From the NCBI RefSeq assembly GCF_008364625.2, contig NZ_CP126604.1, positions 2,480,001-2,544,000 of the forward strand: a stretch of 64,000 nucleotides of DNA, read 5' to 3'. The stretch comes from Enterobacter dykesii (GTDB lineage Bacteria > Pseudomonadota > Gammaproteobacteria > Enterobacterales > Enterobacteriaceae). Both the position numbers and the translations under genes were made by a program. This document shows, one piece after another, positions 1 to 9,899 of this stretch. Below the pieces are notes generated by a model that saw only the letters and a list, made by a program, of their open reading frames with translations, was not told where the DNA came from and ran no database searches. The first letter of the stretch is position 1. Every line of letters begins with the position of its first letter.

Positions 1-224
1 TTCATAAGCAATCCATTTCACAGTCGCTGGTGCGCGCCATCGTCGCGGTGGCACAGGCGTTAAATCTTCAGGTGATTGCTGAAGGTGTGGAAAATGCAAA
101 AGAAGACGCCTTTCTGACCAAGAACGGCGTCAACGAACGGCAGGGTTTTCTGTTTGCTAAGCCGATGCCCGCTGCCGCATTCGAGCGATGGCTAAAACGA
201 TATCAAGCGCGAAATCAACGTTAA
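1..224 (+). CDS. pdeR: C-terminal fragment of an EAL-domain c-di-GMP phosphodiesterase (PdeR/Gmr-like)
   Basis: The reading frame is open from the window edge (first full codon at base 3) to TAA at 222-224, so only the last 73 residues are seen. They contain the EAL-domain landmarks IAEGVEN (the EGVE glutamate region) and GFLFAKPMP, the usual end of the barrel. In E. coli the gene before yciZ-yciT-osmB is pdeR (gmr), a GGDEF-EAL protein that hydrolyses cyclic di-GMP and controls curli expression. The name is inferred from this synteny; the catalytic and GGDEF parts lie outside the window. Confidence 0.8.
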   Translation, partial: HKQSISQSLVRAIVAVAQALNLQVIAEGVENAKEDAFLTKNGVNERQGFLFAKPMPAAAFERWLKRYQARNQR

Positions 225-470
225 CTGGCTTTATGCAGGCCCGCCGCGTGATGGCGATTTTGCAGCGTCACCAGTCGCTCCCCCCCGTGAGGCCGCAGCA
301 TCATCCAGACCCTGTGACGCTCCGCTTCGCAATAACCTGACATCTGCATGAAGGGGATTAAATTTATCACTTACGTTTAAGTAATTTAGTTATTGTATTT
401 TTTCCCTTCTCTTTTGATCCTAATTTCTGCATCATTGAAAATATTAACTTTTCGCGCCTGGGGTGAGATT

Positions 471-653
471 ATGTCGACTATTGACGCACAAGCTGTAGCA
501 CAACGAATTGATACCGTGCTGGATATCCTGGTGGCGGGCGATTATCAATCTGCTATCCGGAATCTCGAGATCCTGAAGTCTGAACTTCTTGCTCAGAATG
601 GTGCTGACAATGCGCCAGAAAACAGACAGCCAAAAGCGCCGTGGGAAGTTTAA
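471..653 (+). CDS. yciZ: YciZ, UPF0509 family small protein
   Basis: A 60-residue protein that matches E. coli YciZ (57 aa) over nearly its whole length, including the core [16 protein letters not shown] and the C-terminal PKAPWEV. The ATG at 471 is preceded by a GGGTGAG ribosome site; a longer in-frame extension to 393 is AT-rich and unlike the family. The sequence looks like a short helical, soluble protein without signal or membrane segment. Function is unknown in E. coli as well. It lies between pdeR and deoT in the same orientation, with 43 bases to the latter. Confidence 0.85.
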   Translation: MSTIDAQAVAQRIDTVLDILVAGDYQSAIRNLEILKSELLAQNGADNAPENRQPKAPWEV

Positions 654-696
654 CCCCACCGTCTCCGACCTCGTTTCGCTTTATTAAATGGATGCT

Positions 697-1449
697 ATGA
701 ATTCCCGACAACAACTCATTTTGCAGATGGTCATCGATCAGGGACGCGTAAGCGTAGTCGATCTCGCTAAAACCACCGGCGTTTCTGAAGTCACCATCCG
801 TCAGGATCTTAATCTGCTGGAAAAACAGAGCTATCTGCGTCGTGCGCACGGATATGCGGTCCCCCTGGACAGTGATGACGTTGAGACGCGCATGATGAAT
901 AACTACGCGCTCAAACGTGAACTGGCGGAATTTGCCGCATCCCTGGTGAACAACGGCGAAACCGTCTTTATTGAAAACGGCAGCAGCAATGCCCTTCTGG
1001 CGCGCACGCTTGCCGATCAAAAAGACGTTACCATCATCACCGTCAGCAGCTATATCGCGCACTTGCTCAAAGAGACGCGCTGCGAGGTGATTCTGCTCGG
1101 CGGTATTTACCAGAAAAAAAGTGAAAGCATGGTAGGCCCGCTGACCCGTCAGTATGTTCAGCAGGTACATTTCAGCAAGGCCTTTATCGGGATTGACGGC
1201 TGGCAGCCGGAGACAGGTTTTACCGGCCGGGACATGATGCGCTCTGACGTGGTGAATGCCGTGCTGGAAAAAGAGTGTGAAGCCATTGTGCTGACCGATA
1301 GCTCTAAATTTGGCGCCGTTCACCCATACACGATGGGCCCGGTTTCACGCTTTAGCCGCGTGATTACCGACGAACGGTTGAGCGATGCGCACCGTAATAA
1401 GCTGGAAGATGACGGGCTGATCGTCAATATTATTAAAACGACCGCCTGA
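697..1449 (+). CDS. deoT: DeoR-family transcriptional regulator DeoT (YciT)
   Basis: A 250-residue DeoR-family repressor. Residues 1-55 form the winged helix-turn-helix ([12 protein letters not shown] is the recognition helix region), and the rest is the DeoR C-terminal sugar-phosphate sensor domain with ENGSSN and the family motif LTDSSKFG. Length and sequence match E. coli YciT/DeoT. The start at 697 gives the usual MNSRQQ N-terminus; an ATG three codons upstream (688) is also possible. In E. coli this protein acts on several metabolic promoters; the effector is not established. A weak hairpin follows directly. Confidence 0.9.
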   Translation: MNSRQQLILQMVIDQGRVSVVDLAKTTGVSEVTIRQDLNLLEKQSYLRRAHGYAVPLDSDDVETRMMNNYALKRELAEFAASLVNNGETVFIENGSSNALLARTLADQKDVTIITVSSYIAHLLKETRCEVILLGGIYQKKSESMVGPLTRQYVQQVHFSKAFIGIDGWQPETGFTGRDMMRSDVVNAVLEKECEAIVLTDSSKFGAVHPYTMGPVSRFSRVITDERLSDAHRNKLEDDGLIVNIIKTTA

Positions 1450-1458
1450 GTTCCCTCC

Positions 1459-1477
1459 GCGCCCGAATTTCGGGCGC
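1459..1477 (+). terminator. hairpin after deoT
   Basis: GCGCCCG-AATTT-CGGGCGC forms a perfect 7-bp stem 10 bases after the deoT stop. The T-rich tail is poor (ATACGCCCTTCTTT), so this may be a weak or Rho-assisted terminator. The rest of 1478-1712 holds the osmB promoter region; I see no gene there. Confidence 0.5.
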
Positions 1478-1712
1478 ATACGCCCTTCTTTCTCTGAGAT
1501 GATTCCTGGTACTTCTTTAAGAGTTTTTACCTGTTTAACCTGCATTAAAGTCGTAAAATTAATGTTAGCGATATAACAGGAAGTGACTATCACCTGCGTG
1601 ATTACGTAACGCCTGCGCGACCAGCTTTCACGGAAAACAGAATTAAGTATTCGATTCGTCTATACTTAACGTGTACATCTTTCCGTGAATCGATAATTCA
1701 GGAGAAAGTATT

Positions 1713-1931
1713 ATGACCTTAACCAGCAAAAAATTAGCCGCCGCTGTTCTGGCAATCACTGTAGCAATGTCCCTGAGCGCGTGCTCTAACTGGTCTAAAC
1801 GTGACCGTAACACCGCTATTGGTGCCGGTGCCGGTGCTCTCGGTGGTGCAGTATTAACGGATGGTAGTACGCTGGGTACATTAGGTGGCGCTGCTGTCGG
1901 TGGTATTATCGGTCACCAGGTTGGCAAATAA
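1713..1931 (+). CDS. osmB: OsmB, osmotically inducible glycine-zipper lipoprotein
   Basis: A 72-residue lipoprotein. Residues 1-23 are a type II signal peptide ending in the lipobox LSAC, so Cys24 is the predicted lipidated residue. The next residue is Ser, which would favour outer-membrane sorting. Residues 35-70 form a glycine zipper (GAGAGALGGA, GGAAVGGIIG) typical of OsmB and related proteins. Start: ATG at 1713 preceded by CAGGAGAAAG. In E. coli osmB is induced by osmotic and envelope stress through RpoS and RcsB; those sites were not identified here. Confidence 0.95.
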   Translation: MTLTSKKLAAAVLAITVAMSLSACSNWSKRDRNTAIGAGAGALGGAVLTDGSTLGTLGGAAVGGIIGHQVGK

Positions 1932-2005
1932 TTATTATCTAAGCCTTCCCCGGTATTGCGATATTTGAACGCATTTCAGGTCTGACATACGCACGTATAT
2001 AATAC

Positions 2006-2029
2006 GAGCCACGGCATTTGCCGTGGCTC
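2006..2029. terminator. shared terminator between osmB and yciH
   Basis: GAGCCACGGC-ATTT-GCCGTGGCTC is a perfect 10-bp stem lying between the convergent genes osmB (+) and yciH (-), followed by ATTTATTTT on the plus strand. It probably ends both transcripts. Confidence 0.8.
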
Positions 2030-2036
2030 ATTTATT

Positions 2037-2363
2037 TTAACCGCCTGCCAGTTTGACTTTCATACCTTTGGCTTCCAGCAGAGATTTTATTAAATCGCGC
2101 TTGTCTCCCTGGATTTCAATAATGCCGTCTTTCACGGCGCCGCCGCAGCCACATTTCTTTTTCAACTCGGCCGCCAGCTTTGCAAGTTCAGCATCATCCA
2201 GGTCAATGCCGGAGATGAGGCAAACCCCTTTCCCTTTTCGTCCACTGGTTTGACGCTGGATCCGAACGATGCCGTCCCCCTTAGGACGTTCCACTTTCGC
2301 TTTCGGCTCGTCTATACGCCCGCTATCGGTTGAATAGACCAGACGGCTGTTGGAATCGGTCAT
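2037..2363 (-). CDS. yciH: YciH, SUI1/eIF1-like translation initiation factor homologue
   Basis: A 108-residue protein whose C-terminal two thirds is a SUI1 domain: GRKGKGVCLI near residue 43, then the KKCGCGGAVKDG loop and IEIQGDKRD, both family hallmarks. It matches E. coli YciH (108 aa). YciH-type proteins inspect start-codon and initiator-tRNA choice on the 30S subunit in vitro; the physiological role is not settled. Its start codon shares one base with the pyrF stop (TAATG), so it is translationally coupled to pyrF. Confidence 0.92.
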   Translation of the reverse strand: MTDSNSRLVYSTDSGRIDEPKAKVERPKGDGIVRIQRQTSGRKGKGVCLISGIDLDDAELAKLAAELKKKCGCGGAVKDGIIEIQGDKRDLIKSLLEAKGMKVKLAGG

Positions 2364-3100
2364 TAGGCCCCCTTTTTCAGCGATGCGTTGATAGCCTTAA
2401 GCGTCTCAGCCGGGTTGGCAGACTGCGTCACCGGACGCCCGATGACCATGTAGTCAACGCCAGCAGCCAGCGCCTGCTCAGGCGTCATAATACGGCGCTG
2501 ATCGCCGACTTCGCTGCCTGCAGGACGGATACCCGGCGTAACCAGTTTAAAATCCTGGCCCAGCGCTGATTTGAAACGTACCGCTTCCTGCGCGGAACAA
2601 ACAACGCCATCCAGGCCGCAATGCTGCGTCAGACGCGCGAGACGTTCGGCATGCTCGGCGGGTGACAACGTCACGCCCAGGTCGCGAAGATCGTTTTCGT
2701 CCATACTGGTCAGCACCGTGACCGCAATCAGCAACGGTGCATCTTTACCGAACGGCAGAAGCGCCTCACGGGCGGCCGTCATCATTCTTGCCCCACCCGA
2801 TGCGTGGACGTTGACCATCCATACACCCAGCTCTGCGGCTGCGGCAACGGCGTGCGCCGTGGTATTCGGGATATCGTGGAATTTAAGGTCGAGGAAAACG
2901 TCAAAGCCGCGCTGCTGAAGATCGCGAACGATTTGCGGTCCAAACAGCGTGAACATCTCTTTGCCAACTTTCAGACGGCAGTCGCGAGGGTCGATGCCGT
3001 CGACAAACGCCAGTGCAGCGTCACGCTTATTGTAATCAAGCGCAACAACAACAGGAGAGTCCGTAATTACGCGGGAAGTGGAGGATGTAACAGACGTCAT
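2363..3100 (-). CDS. pyrF: orotidine-5'-phosphate decarboxylase
   Basis: PyrF catalyses the last step of UMP synthesis, decarboxylating OMP in the cytosol. The 245-residue product has the catalytic Lys-Asp array [10 protein letters not shown], the substrate loop LVTPGIRP and the phosphate-binding VIGRPVTQ near the C-terminus. The ATG at 3100 was chosen because MTSVTSS aligns with the E. coli N-terminus; the frame is open a further 31 codons upstream without conserved sequence. It forms an operon with yciH downstream. Confidence 0.96.
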   Translation of the reverse strand: MTSVTSSTSRVITDSPVVVALDYNKRDAALAFVDGIDPRDCRLKVGKEMFTLFGPQIVRDLQQRGFDVFLDLKFHDIPNTTAHAVAAAAELGVWMVNVHASGGARMMTAAREALLPFGKDAPLLIAVTVLTSMDENDLRDLGVTLSPAEHAERLARLTQHCGLDGVVCSAQEAVRFKSALGQDFKLVTPGIRPAGSEVGDQRRIMTPEQALAAGVDYMVIGRPVTQSANPAETLKAINASLKKGA

Positions 3101-3285
3101 GACCAGCCCTTTTCGTCTATGGGCGCGCAGCGGCGCGGAACAGATAAACGGCCAGCATTCTACCTGCCGACGCCGTAAATTGACAGGATCCATTTACGCG
3201 CCTGCCAGGCCGGCAAACCGCACGGAGTTCGGGACAAGGGAAAAATCATGAGTATGTTGTAACTAAAATGAGGCGTTTTAAAAAA

Positions 3286-4455
3286 TTACTGCCCGTCCAG
3301 ACCGCGGATTGGCTTGATGGTGGACCAGGCGCGGCAGGAAGGACAGTGCCAGTAGAGCGTATACGCGGTAAAACCACACTTCTGGCAACGATAGCGCGGC
3401 TTGCTGCGCACCTGCTCGCCAACCATATCGCGCAGCACCATCAGGCTCTCTTTGGCTCGCCCTTCTTCGGCGTCATTCAGGTGGTAATCCATCAGCTTGT
3501 GGAATACCCGCATGGTTGGATGGCGCTGCAGCTGGCGCGTAATATAAACCTGCGCGGTGTCGCTTCCCTCATACTGCTCAACGACGTCAGAGAGCATCAG
3601 TTCAGCGGTGGCGCCAGTATTCTCTTCCACGCAGCGACGCAGGAACGCTACCCACTCTTCCTGCTTGTCCAGCTGTTGATAGCAGGTTTGCAGCATTTCC
3701 AGCGTTTCACTGACCAGCTCTTTGTCCTGGTCGATAACCCGCAGCAGGCTTTCAACGGCTTTGGCGTAGTCGCCATTCGCCATAAAGACGCGCCCCATCA
3801 TGATGGAGATGCGCGCGCTGTTGCGGTCCGCGGCGGCGCCTTTCTTCAGCAGCGCCATGGCTTTATCCATGTCGTCGTTGCCCATTTGCTGAAGAGCAAG
3901 CTCACAGTAGAAATGGGCGATCTCAACGCGCTGCTTATCTTTACCCAGCTTCACCAGACGTTCAGCGGTATCAATGGCTTTCTGCCAGTCGCTGGTGGCC
4001 TGATAAATCTGCAGGAGTTGCTGCAATGCCCCGATGCGAAAATCTGTTTCATCAACCAGCTGCGCGAACATATCTTCAGCGCGATCGTACAACCCCGCGG
4101 CCATGTAATCCCGCCCCAGCTGTTGCACCGCCAGGAGACGTTGATCGTAGGTCAGCGAGGCGCTTTCCATCAGGGTCTGGTGAATACGAATGGCGCGATC
4201 GACCTCGCCGCGCGAGCGGAACAGGTTGCCCAGGGTGAGATGCGCTTCAACCGTCCCCGTATCCTCTTTCAGCATATCGAGGAACAGGTCTACCGCTTTG
4301 TCCTGCTGATTACTCAGGAGGAAGTTCACCCCCGCAACGTAGTCGCGGGAGAGCCGGTTGGCCTCATCCTGTTTTGTTTGTTGCGCACTTCTGCGGCCCA
4401 TATACCAGCCATAGGCTGCGGCTACAGGCAAAAGCAGAAACAACAACTCCAGCAT
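3286..4455 (-). CDS. lapB: LapB (YciM), TPR adaptor that controls LpxC and LPS assembly
   Basis: A 389-residue inner-membrane protein. Residues 2-20 are a membrane anchor, followed by a cytoplasmic stack of tetratricopeptide repeats (about residues 35-340) and a C-terminal rubredoxin-like zinc knuckle CQKC...CPSC. Length and layout equal E. coli LapB, which delivers LpxC to FtsH and links this to lipopolysaccharide assembly. lapA lies 6 bases upstream on the same strand, so the two form the usual lapAB operon; pyrF follows downstream. Confidence 0.95.
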   Translation of the reverse strand: MLELLFLLLPVAAAYGWYMGRRSAQQTKQDEANRLSRDYVAGVNFLLSNQQDKAVDLFLDMLKEDTGTVEAHLTLGNLFRSRGEVDRAIRIHQTLMESASLTYDQRLLAVQQLGRDYMAAGLYDRAEDMFAQLVDETDFRIGALQQLLQIYQATSDWQKAIDTAERLVKLGKDKQRVEIAHFYCELALQQMGNDDMDKAMALLKKGAAADRNSARISIMMGRVFMANGDYAKAVESLLRVIDQDKELVSETLEMLQTCYQQLDKQEEWVAFLRRCVEENTGATAELMLSDVVEQYEGSDTAQVYITRQLQRHPTMRVFHKLMDYHLNDAEEGRAKESLMVLRDMVGEQVRSKPRYRCQKCGFTAYTLYWHCPSCRAWSTIKPIRGLDGQ

Positions 4456-4461
4456 AGTCGA

Positions 4462-4770
4462 TTATTCCTTCACGACCGGCACACCAGAGCTTTCCGGGAT
4501 GTCAGACGCAGGGGCAATATTATTTTCGAGTCGCTTAATTTTACGTTCAGCGCGCGCAAGAGAAACACGGACTTTCAGCCAGAACAGACCGCAAACCAGC
4601 CAGCCAATGGCAAAGCCGGCAGCAAATAGGACCGCCAGCAGGCTCGAGACGCGATACTCACCCTGAGCCAGCAGATAGTTAAACGTCACCTGCTGATCGT
4701 TTTGTGCACCCAACGTGACTGAAATGACAAAAATCGCCAATACCAGTAAGAAAATGAGTAAATATTTCAC
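4462..4770 (-). CDS. lapA: LapA (YciS), small inner-membrane partner of LapB
   Basis: A 102-residue protein with two membrane segments (about residues 2-20 and 42-64) followed by a basic, probably coiled-coil, cytoplasmic tail (RAERKIKRLEN). I place the start at the GTG at 4770 because it gives the E. coli N-terminus (MKYLLIF) and follows GGGAAG at good spacing; the frame runs eight codons further upstream. LapA and LapB act together in lipopolysaccharide assembly at the inner membrane. Confidence 0.9.
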   Translation of the reverse strand: MKYLLIFLLVLAIFVISVTLGAQNDQQVTFNYLLAQGEYRVSSLLAVLFAAGFAIGWLVCGLFWLKVRVSLARAERKIKRLENNIAPASDIPESSGVPVVKE

Positions 4771-4918
4771 ATTACTTCCCGTTATGTGGTTCAAGCGAAT
4801 AAAGTGTGTTCAACCCACCGCAATCAGCCTTATAAACTACCATTTTAGCGACGAGCGCGAAACGGAAAAAGTGACGCGCAGGTCATGGATCTATGGGCAA
4901 AATGCGGAATATCAACCG

Positions 4919-5686
4919 TCAGGCGTCTGTCTGGTCCCTTTCGGCTATTTCTTCTTTCTCTTCTGGCGGTGGCGTTAGCGGGCCGCAGAATCGTTCAGTG
5001 AGCCAGGTCGCCATCATAATCAGCAGCCATGAGATGAGCGTGGCGACGACCAGGTCCCGAGGCCAGTGCATCCCCAACAGCAAGCGGCTGCCCATAACTC
5101 CCGTCGCCCAGACCAGTAAAATCACGATAGTGATCGTTCGACGCCTTGGCCAAAGCAGCCCAACCCCCAGCAACGCCCAGCTGGCCGCAAACATGGTGTG
5201 ACCGGAAGGAAACGCGAACCCGGTCTCTTTCTGCCAGTGTTTACGCAAGAATTTCGGGATATCCTGCTGTTCCGCAAGCTGTTCTTTCACCAGCGCACCG
5301 CGATCTTTACGCTTTAAATTGTAGAACTCATCCACCGGAACATGATGCGTTTTTTCCAGCCAGACGACAAAAGGACGCGGTTCCTGAACGCGATCTTTAA
5401 CCCAGGACTTCACGCCCTGACCGACAAGGATAGCGCCCCCGAGTATCGCAAAGAGCATCAGCGCCGCCCGCAAACGAAAGCGGAGGCACCACAGAAACCA
5501 GGCGCAGAGGAGTACGTGGGTAATTATTCCCCACGGCTGGGTGACCGTTTCCGTTATCCAGTATAACGTTTTCAGCCACGTGGCGTTCTGCCCGGGCTGC
5601 CACATCCAGCCTGAAAGCCATACGGCCAGAGGCATAATCAGTAAAATGGCCGCACCTGCTGCCGTACGTCTGGCGATTGAAAGCAT
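4919..5686 (-). CDS. pgpB: phosphatidylglycerophosphatase B (PAP2 family)
   Basis: A 255-residue polytopic membrane phosphatase. The three PAP2 motifs are visible: K-x6-RP in KDRVQEPRPF, PSGH in FAFPSGHTMFA, and SR-x5-H-x3-D in SRLLLGMHWPRD. E. coli PgpB dephosphorylates phosphatidylglycerophosphate and undecaprenyl pyrophosphate on the periplasmic side. The ATG at 5686 follows AAGGAGAAG and gives the E. coli-like MLSIARRT start; an extension of eleven codons upstream is unlikely. It diverges from ribA. Confidence 0.94.
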   Translation of the reverse strand: MLSIARRTAAGAAILLIMPLAVWLSGWMWQPGQNATWLKTLYWITETVTQPWGIITHVLLCAWFLWCLRFRLRAALMLFAILGGAILVGQGVKSWVKDRVQEPRPFVVWLEKTHHVPVDEFYNLKRKDRGALVKEQLAEQQDIPKFLRKHWQKETGFAFPSGHTMFAASWALLGVGLLWPRRRTITIVILLVWATGVMGSRLLLGMHWPRDLVVATLISWLLIMMATWLTERFCGPLTPPPEEKEEIAERDQTDA

Positions 5687-5883
5687 GTCTTCTCCTTTTT
5701 CGCTAAGCGTCACAATCATAACCGAAATTAATCCTCCGGGTGGATATGTCGGATCGTGCGTTTAACGTTCATATAGCATGGTGCCCATTAGGCGAACCTG
5801 CTGAGCTTGTGGCAAAATGAACTGATACAGAAAGCAAAACAGGGCAAAGGCACGAAACGTGTCAGCCTACTCTGGAGAATCAC

Positions 5884-6474
5884 ATGCAGCTTAAACGTGT
5901 GGCAGAAGCCAAACTGCCAACCCCATGGGGCGATTTCCTGATGGTGGGTTTTGAAGAACTGGCAACCGGACAGGATCATGTCGCGCTGGTGTATGGCGAC
6001 ATTTCAGGGCAGACGCCGGTGCTGTCCCGCGTCCATTCAGAGTGTCTCACCGGCGACGCGCTGTTCAGCCTGCGCTGTGATTGTGGTTTCCAGCTGGAAG
6101 CCGCCCTGTCTCATATTGCAGAAGAAGGCCGAGGTGTGCTGCTTTATCACCGTCAGGAAGGTCGTAATATTGGTCTGCTGAACAAAATCCGCGCCTACGC
6201 GCTTCAGGACCAGGGCTACGATACGGTTGAAGCAAACCATCAGCTTGGCTTTGCCGCTGACGAACGCGACTTCACCTTGTGCGCCGATATGTTCAAGCTG
6301 CTGGGCGTGGACGAAGTTCGACTGCTGACCAATAACCCGAAAAAAGTGGAGATCCTGACCGAAGCGGGGATCAACATCGTCGAGCGCGTACCGCTGATTG
6401 TCGGCCGTAACCCGAAAAACGCCCACTACCTTGATACCAAAGCCGCCAAAATGGGCCATCTGCTGAAAGAGTGA
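5884..6474 (+). CDS. ribA: GTP cyclohydrolase II (riboflavin synthesis)
   Basis: RibA opens the imidazole ring of GTP in the first step of riboflavin synthesis. The 196-residue product has the three zinc cysteines in [16 protein letters not shown] (about residues 54, 65, 67), the RQEGRNIGL substrate loop and LTNNPKK. Length equals the E. coli enzyme. It starts with ATG after TGGAGAATCAC and is divergent from pgpB; the 197 bases between them must hold both promoters. In E. coli the gene responds to SoxRS; I could not identify a convincing SoxS site. Confidence 0.96.
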   Translation: MQLKRVAEAKLPTPWGDFLMVGFEELATGQDHVALVYGDISGQTPVLSRVHSECLTGDALFSLRCDCGFQLEAALSHIAEEGRGVLLYHRQEGRNIGLLNKIRAYALQDQGYDTVEANHQLGFAADERDFTLCADMFKLLGVDEVRLLTNNPKKVEILTEAGINIVERVPLIVGRNPKNAHYLDTKAAKMGHLLKE

Positions 6475-6482
6475 TGCTAAAA

Positions 6483-6504
6483 AGCCCGGCACGAGTGCCG
6501 GGCT
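6483..6504. terminator. shared terminator between ribA and acnA
   Basis: AGCCCGGCAC-GA-GTGCCGGGCT, a perfect 10-bp stem between two convergent genes, with A-rich sequence on the left (AAAAA before it) that becomes a U tract for the acnA transcript. Confidence 0.8.
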
Positions 6505-6511
6505 CGTTTCA

Positions 6512-9187
6512 TCAATCCAGCATCTTACGAATCACATAATGTAAAATGCCGTCGTTCTGGTAATAGGTCAGCTCGGTTGCCGTATCAATACGGCACCGGC
6601 AATCCAGCACCTCGGTTTTCCCGTCTGCCCGCGTTAACTTCACCGGCACCGTTTTCCCCGGCTGCAGGTTTTGCAGACCGCTAATCTCAATCTGCTCTTC
6701 CCCGGTCAGTCCCAGCGTTTTACGGGTCACGCCCTGCGGGAACTCAAGCGGCAGGATCCCCATGCCGATCAGGTTCGAGCGGTGAATACGTTCGAACGAT
6801 TCGGCGATGACCACGCGAACGCCAAGCAGACGCGGACCTTTCGCCGCCCAGTCGCGGCTGGAGCCGGAACCGTACTCTTTCCCGGCGATCACCGCCAGCG
6901 GCGTACCTTCCTGTTGATATTTGACCGCCGCATCATAAATCGAAACCACTTCCGTACCCGGCAGATGGCGGGTCATCCCCCCTTCCACGCCCGGTACCAT
7001 TTCGTTACGAATGCGTATGTTGGCAAAGGTCCCGCGCATCATGACCTCATGGTTGCCGCGACGCGAGCCGTAAGAGTTAAAATCGCGGCGTTCGACGCCC
7101 CGGCTCTGCAGATAACGGCCTGCCGGGCTATCGGCTTTGATACTCCCCGCCGGAGAGATATGGTCGGTCGTGACGGAGTCGCCCAGCATCGCCAGTATGC
7201 GCGCGCCGTGAATATCCTTAAGCGGTGCCGGCTCGGCCAGCATCGCATCAAAGAACGGCGACAGACGAATATAGGTCGAGTCATCCTGCCAGTCGTAGGT
7301 ATCCGAGCCCACGACGTTGATGGTTTTCCACTCCGGCGTGCCTTCAAAGACCTCCGCATACTCTTTGCGGAACATCTCGGTTGAGACCTTTTCAACGGCC
7401 AGCGCGATTTCACGCGAAGATGGCCAGATATCTTTCAGGTAGACAGGATCGTTCTTGCGATCGTGACCAATCGGATCGGTCGCCAGGTTGATATTCATGT
7501 TCCCTGCAAGGGCATACGCCACAACCAGCGGCGGCGAGGCAAGCCAGTTGGTTTTCACCAGCGGGTGTATACGCCCTTCAAAGTTTCGGTTACCGGACAG
7601 AACCGCGCCTACCGTCAGGTCACCCTGCTTGATCGCCGTTTCAATCGGTTCAGGCAGCGGGCCGGAGTTACCAATACAGGTCGTACAGCCGTAGCCCACG
7701 AGGTTAAAGCCCAGTTCGTCAAGGTACGGCGTCAGTTTGGCCTGCGCCAGGTAATCCGATACCACTTTGGAACCCGGTGCCAGCGAGGCCTTGACCCATG
7801 GCTGAGGTTTTAGCCCAAGCTCTACCGCCTTTTTCGCCAGCAGACCGGCCGCCATTAATACGCTGGGGTTCGAGGTGTTGGTGCAGGAGGTAATGGCCGC
7901 AATCACAACCGCGCCATCCGGGAGCTGATACTGATGTCCGTTCAGAACATAGTTGACCGGACGGTGATCTTTCTGCGCCACGTTCACTTCCAGTGCATTG
8001 CTGGCGGCAAAGGCTTTTGGCACGTCACTCAGCGCAACCCGATCCTGCGGACGTTTCGGTCCGGCGAGGCTCGCCTCAACGCTTCCCATATCGAGTTCAA
8101 GCGTGCTGGTGAAGACCGGTTCATCGCCCGGGTTTCGCCACATGCCCTGCGCTTTGGTATAGGCCTCGACCAGCGCAACCTGCTCTTCGCTGCGCCCGCT
8201 AAGGCGCATGTATTCCAGCGTGACGTCATCGATGGGGAAAAAGCCGCAGGTTGCACCGTATTCCGGCGCCATATTGGCAATGGTGGCACGGTCGGCCAGC
8301 GGCAGCGAATCCAGTCCGTCACCGTAGAATTCTACAAACTTGCCCACCACACCATGCTTACGCAGCATCTGGGTGACGGTGAGCACCAGATCGGTGGCGG
8401 TAATGCCTTCAGACAGCTTGCCGGTGAGCTTGAAGCCCACCACGTCAGGGATAAGCATGGACACCGGCTGGCCGAGCATGGCCGCTTCCGCTTCGATACC
8501 CCCAACGCCCCAGCCCAGCACGCCCAGACCGTTGATCATGGTGGTATGGGAGTCCGTGCCCACCAGCGTGTCCGGATAGGCGACCCACTCTTTATCCTGC
8601 AATTCACTCCAGACGGCTTTACCCAGATATTCAAGGTTCACCTGGTGACAAATACCGGTACCCGGCGGGACCACGCTAAAACGGCTGAACGCCTGCTGCC
8701 CCCACTTCAGGAACACGTAGCGCTCGTGGTTGCGCTCCATCTCCAGACGCACGTTCTCGCCAAAGGCGTCGTCATCACCAAAGCGGTCAACGGTTACGGA
8801 GTGGTCAATGACGAGGTCAACAGGGGAAAGCGGATTCACTTTTGCCGTATCTCCGCCGAGACGCTTAACGGCCTCGCGCATCGCGGCTAAATCAACGACG
8901 GCAGGAACACCGGTAAAGTCCTGCATCAGCACCCTGGCCGGGCGGTAGGCGATTTCTCTGTCGGCATGGGCATTTTCGAGCCACCCTGCCAGCGCCTGGA
9001 TATCATCGAGGGTGACAGAATCACCGTCCTGCCAGCGCAATAGGTTTTCCAGTAATACTTTCAATGACTTGGGTAAACGCGAAATGTCCCCAAGCGTTCT
9101 GGCAGCCAGCGGCAGGCTGTAGTAATGCCAGGTTTTATTTTCTGCCTGTAACGTGTCCTTACTGGCTTCGCGTAGGGTTAACGACAT
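6512..9187 (-). CDS. acnA: aconitate hydratase A
   Basis: AcnA interconverts citrate and isocitrate and is the stress-stable aconitase of enterics. The 891-residue product equals E. coli AcnA in length. The 4Fe-4S ligands are SCTNTSNP and the pair in GCTTCIG; the swivel domain carries [10 protein letters not shown] near the C-terminus. I chose the ATG at 9187 (after AGGAGGAGCTT) because it gives the E. coli-like N-terminus; the frame stays open another 76 codons upstream, where it overlaps ymiC and has no homology. ymiA, yciX and ymiC lie upstream in the same direction. Confidence 0.97.
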   Translation of the reverse strand: MSLTLREASKDTLQAENKTWHYYSLPLAARTLGDISRLPKSLKVLLENLLRWQDGDSVTLDDIQALAGWLENAHADREIAYRPARVLMQDFTGVPAVVDLAAMREAVKRLGGDTAKVNPLSPVDLVIDHSVTVDRFGDDDAFGENVRLEMERNHERYVFLKWGQQAFSRFSVVPPGTGICHQVNLEYLGKAVWSELQDKEWVAYPDTLVGTDSHTTMINGLGVLGWGVGGIEAEAAMLGQPVSMLIPDVVGFKLTGKLSEGITATDLVLTVTQMLRKHGVVGKFVEFYGDGLDSLPLADRATIANMAPEYGATCGFFPIDDVTLEYMRLSGRSEEQVALVEAYTKAQGMWRNPGDEPVFTSTLELDMGSVEASLAGPKRPQDRVALSDVPKAFAASNALEVNVAQKDHRPVNYVLNGHQYQLPDGAVVIAAITSCTNTSNPSVLMAAGLLAKKAVELGLKPQPWVKASLAPGSKVVSDYLAQAKLTPYLDELGFNLVGYGCTTCIGNSGPLPEPIETAIKQGDLTVGAVLSGNRNFEGRIHPLVKTNWLASPPLVVAYALAGNMNINLATDPIGHDRKNDPVYLKDIWPSSREIALAVEKVSTEMFRKEYAEVFEGTPEWKTINVVGSDTYDWQDDSTYIRLSPFFDAMLAEPAPLKDIHGARILAMLGDSVTTDHISPAGSIKADSPAGRYLQSRGVERRDFNSYGSRRGNHEVMMRGTFANIRIRNEMVPGVEGGMTRHLPGTEVVSIYDAAVKYQQEGTPLAVIAGKEYGSGSSRDWAAKGPRLLGVRVVIAESFERIHRSNLIGMGILPLEFPQGVTRKTLGLTGEEQIEISGLQNLQPGKTVPVKLTRADGKTEVLDCRCRIDTATELTYYQNDGILHYVIRKMLD

Positions 9188-9348
9188 AAGCTCCTCCTTA
9201 ATCACAGAGATGCCCCGACAATCATCAGGGCCGTAATTAAAGATAACACAAAGATGTCGTAACGTTTTGATAACAACCCAAATTGATAAATTTAGGATTG
9301 GTCCAGAAAGGAAAAACAAAAAACCCCGCCGTAGCGAGGTTTTACAAT

Positions 9349-9450
9349 TTAGTGGAGGGCCAACCAGATGAGCTGACTCCAGAACAGAATCGACACGGTA
9401 AAAACGCCGATCCATGACCAGTATTTGTGAGACGTCATGTTATTCATCAT
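9349..9450 (-). CDS. ymiC: YmiC, single-span small membrane protein
   Basis: A 33-residue ORF read directly from the sequence: [15 protein letters not shown]... followed by one hydrophobic helix (about residues 13-32) and a short end LALH. Its place directly upstream of acnA, below yciX and ymiA on the same strand, matches the E. coli ymiA-yciX-ymiC order. Two consecutive ATGs (9450 and 9447) could serve; the ribosome site is weak (GGTGTCCC). A hairpin with stem AACCCCGC/GCGAGGTTT follows at about 9320-9343. Function unknown. Confidence 0.75.
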   Translation of the reverse strand: MMNNMTSHKYWSWIGVFTVSILFWSQLIWLALH

Positions 9451-9585
9451 AGGGACACCAGGCATTATTTATTAAAAGTTCCGAGGTAAGTCCTCAGTGC
9501 TATATTGCTGATGTGTATTTATTAAAGAGTACAAAAGTGCAGAGTCGATATTCAGACTATTTGCATCATTACGCAATTAACTAAA

Positions 9586-9756
9586 TTATTGTTTTTTGGG
9601 TTCGTCTTCTGCGAACACATCAATAAACGCTTGCTGCTGCGGCGTCAGTTTCCAGGACGCGGGTACAACGGTCGCAGGAGCTTTACGCCCTCTGTGGCCA
9701 TTGTCACGATGCTGACACATCTGTTTTACCGAAGCTGTACGTACCGTCACTGCCAT
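9586..9756 (-). CDS. yciX: YciX-like small protein
   Basis: A 56-residue basic protein starting MAVTVRTAS, with the feature CQHRDNGHRGRK and a C-terminal amphipathic stretch LTPQQQAFIDVFAEDEP. The ATG at 9756 lies two bases after the ymiA stop, so the two are probably co-translated; the longer frame to 9801 lies inside ymiA. Position in the ymiA-yciX-ymiC cluster is the main reason for the name. No domain of known function is seen. Confidence 0.7.
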   Translation of the reverse strand: MAVTVRTASVKQMCQHRDNGHRGRKAPATVVPASWKLTPQQQAFIDVFAEDEPKKQ

Positions 9757-9758
9757 AT

Positions 9759-9899
9759 TTAACCCCAATATTTCCAGGCCAGGAGAGCAACCACCACCCA
9801 AAACAGGGTAGAGACGAGAAAGACCGCCAGCCAGGCTTTACGCTTGAGCGCAGGATCCCTTTGCGGTTCTTCACTTCCTGAAGGCATTGCTAACCTCAT
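9759..9899 (-). CDS. ymiA: YmiA, single-span small membrane protein
   Basis: A 46-residue ORF read from the sequence, beginning MRLAMPSG, with a charged N-terminal part (EEPQRDPALKRK) and one membrane helix (AWLAVFLVSTLFWVVVALL). It matches E. coli YmiA nearly residue for residue. It is the first gene of the ymiA-yciX-ymiC-acnA run. An ATG at codon 5 is an alternative start. Function unknown; small single-span proteins of this kind usually sit in the inner membrane. Confidence 0.85.
   Translation of the reverse strand: MRLAMPSGSEEPQRDPALKRKAWLAVFLVSTLFWVVVALLAWKYWG

Noticed and set aside
3268-4629. A 453-codon ORF on the plus strand
   Set aside because: It is the complement of lapB and lapA, which are certain from their domains and synteny; the translation has no ribosome site or recognisable domain.
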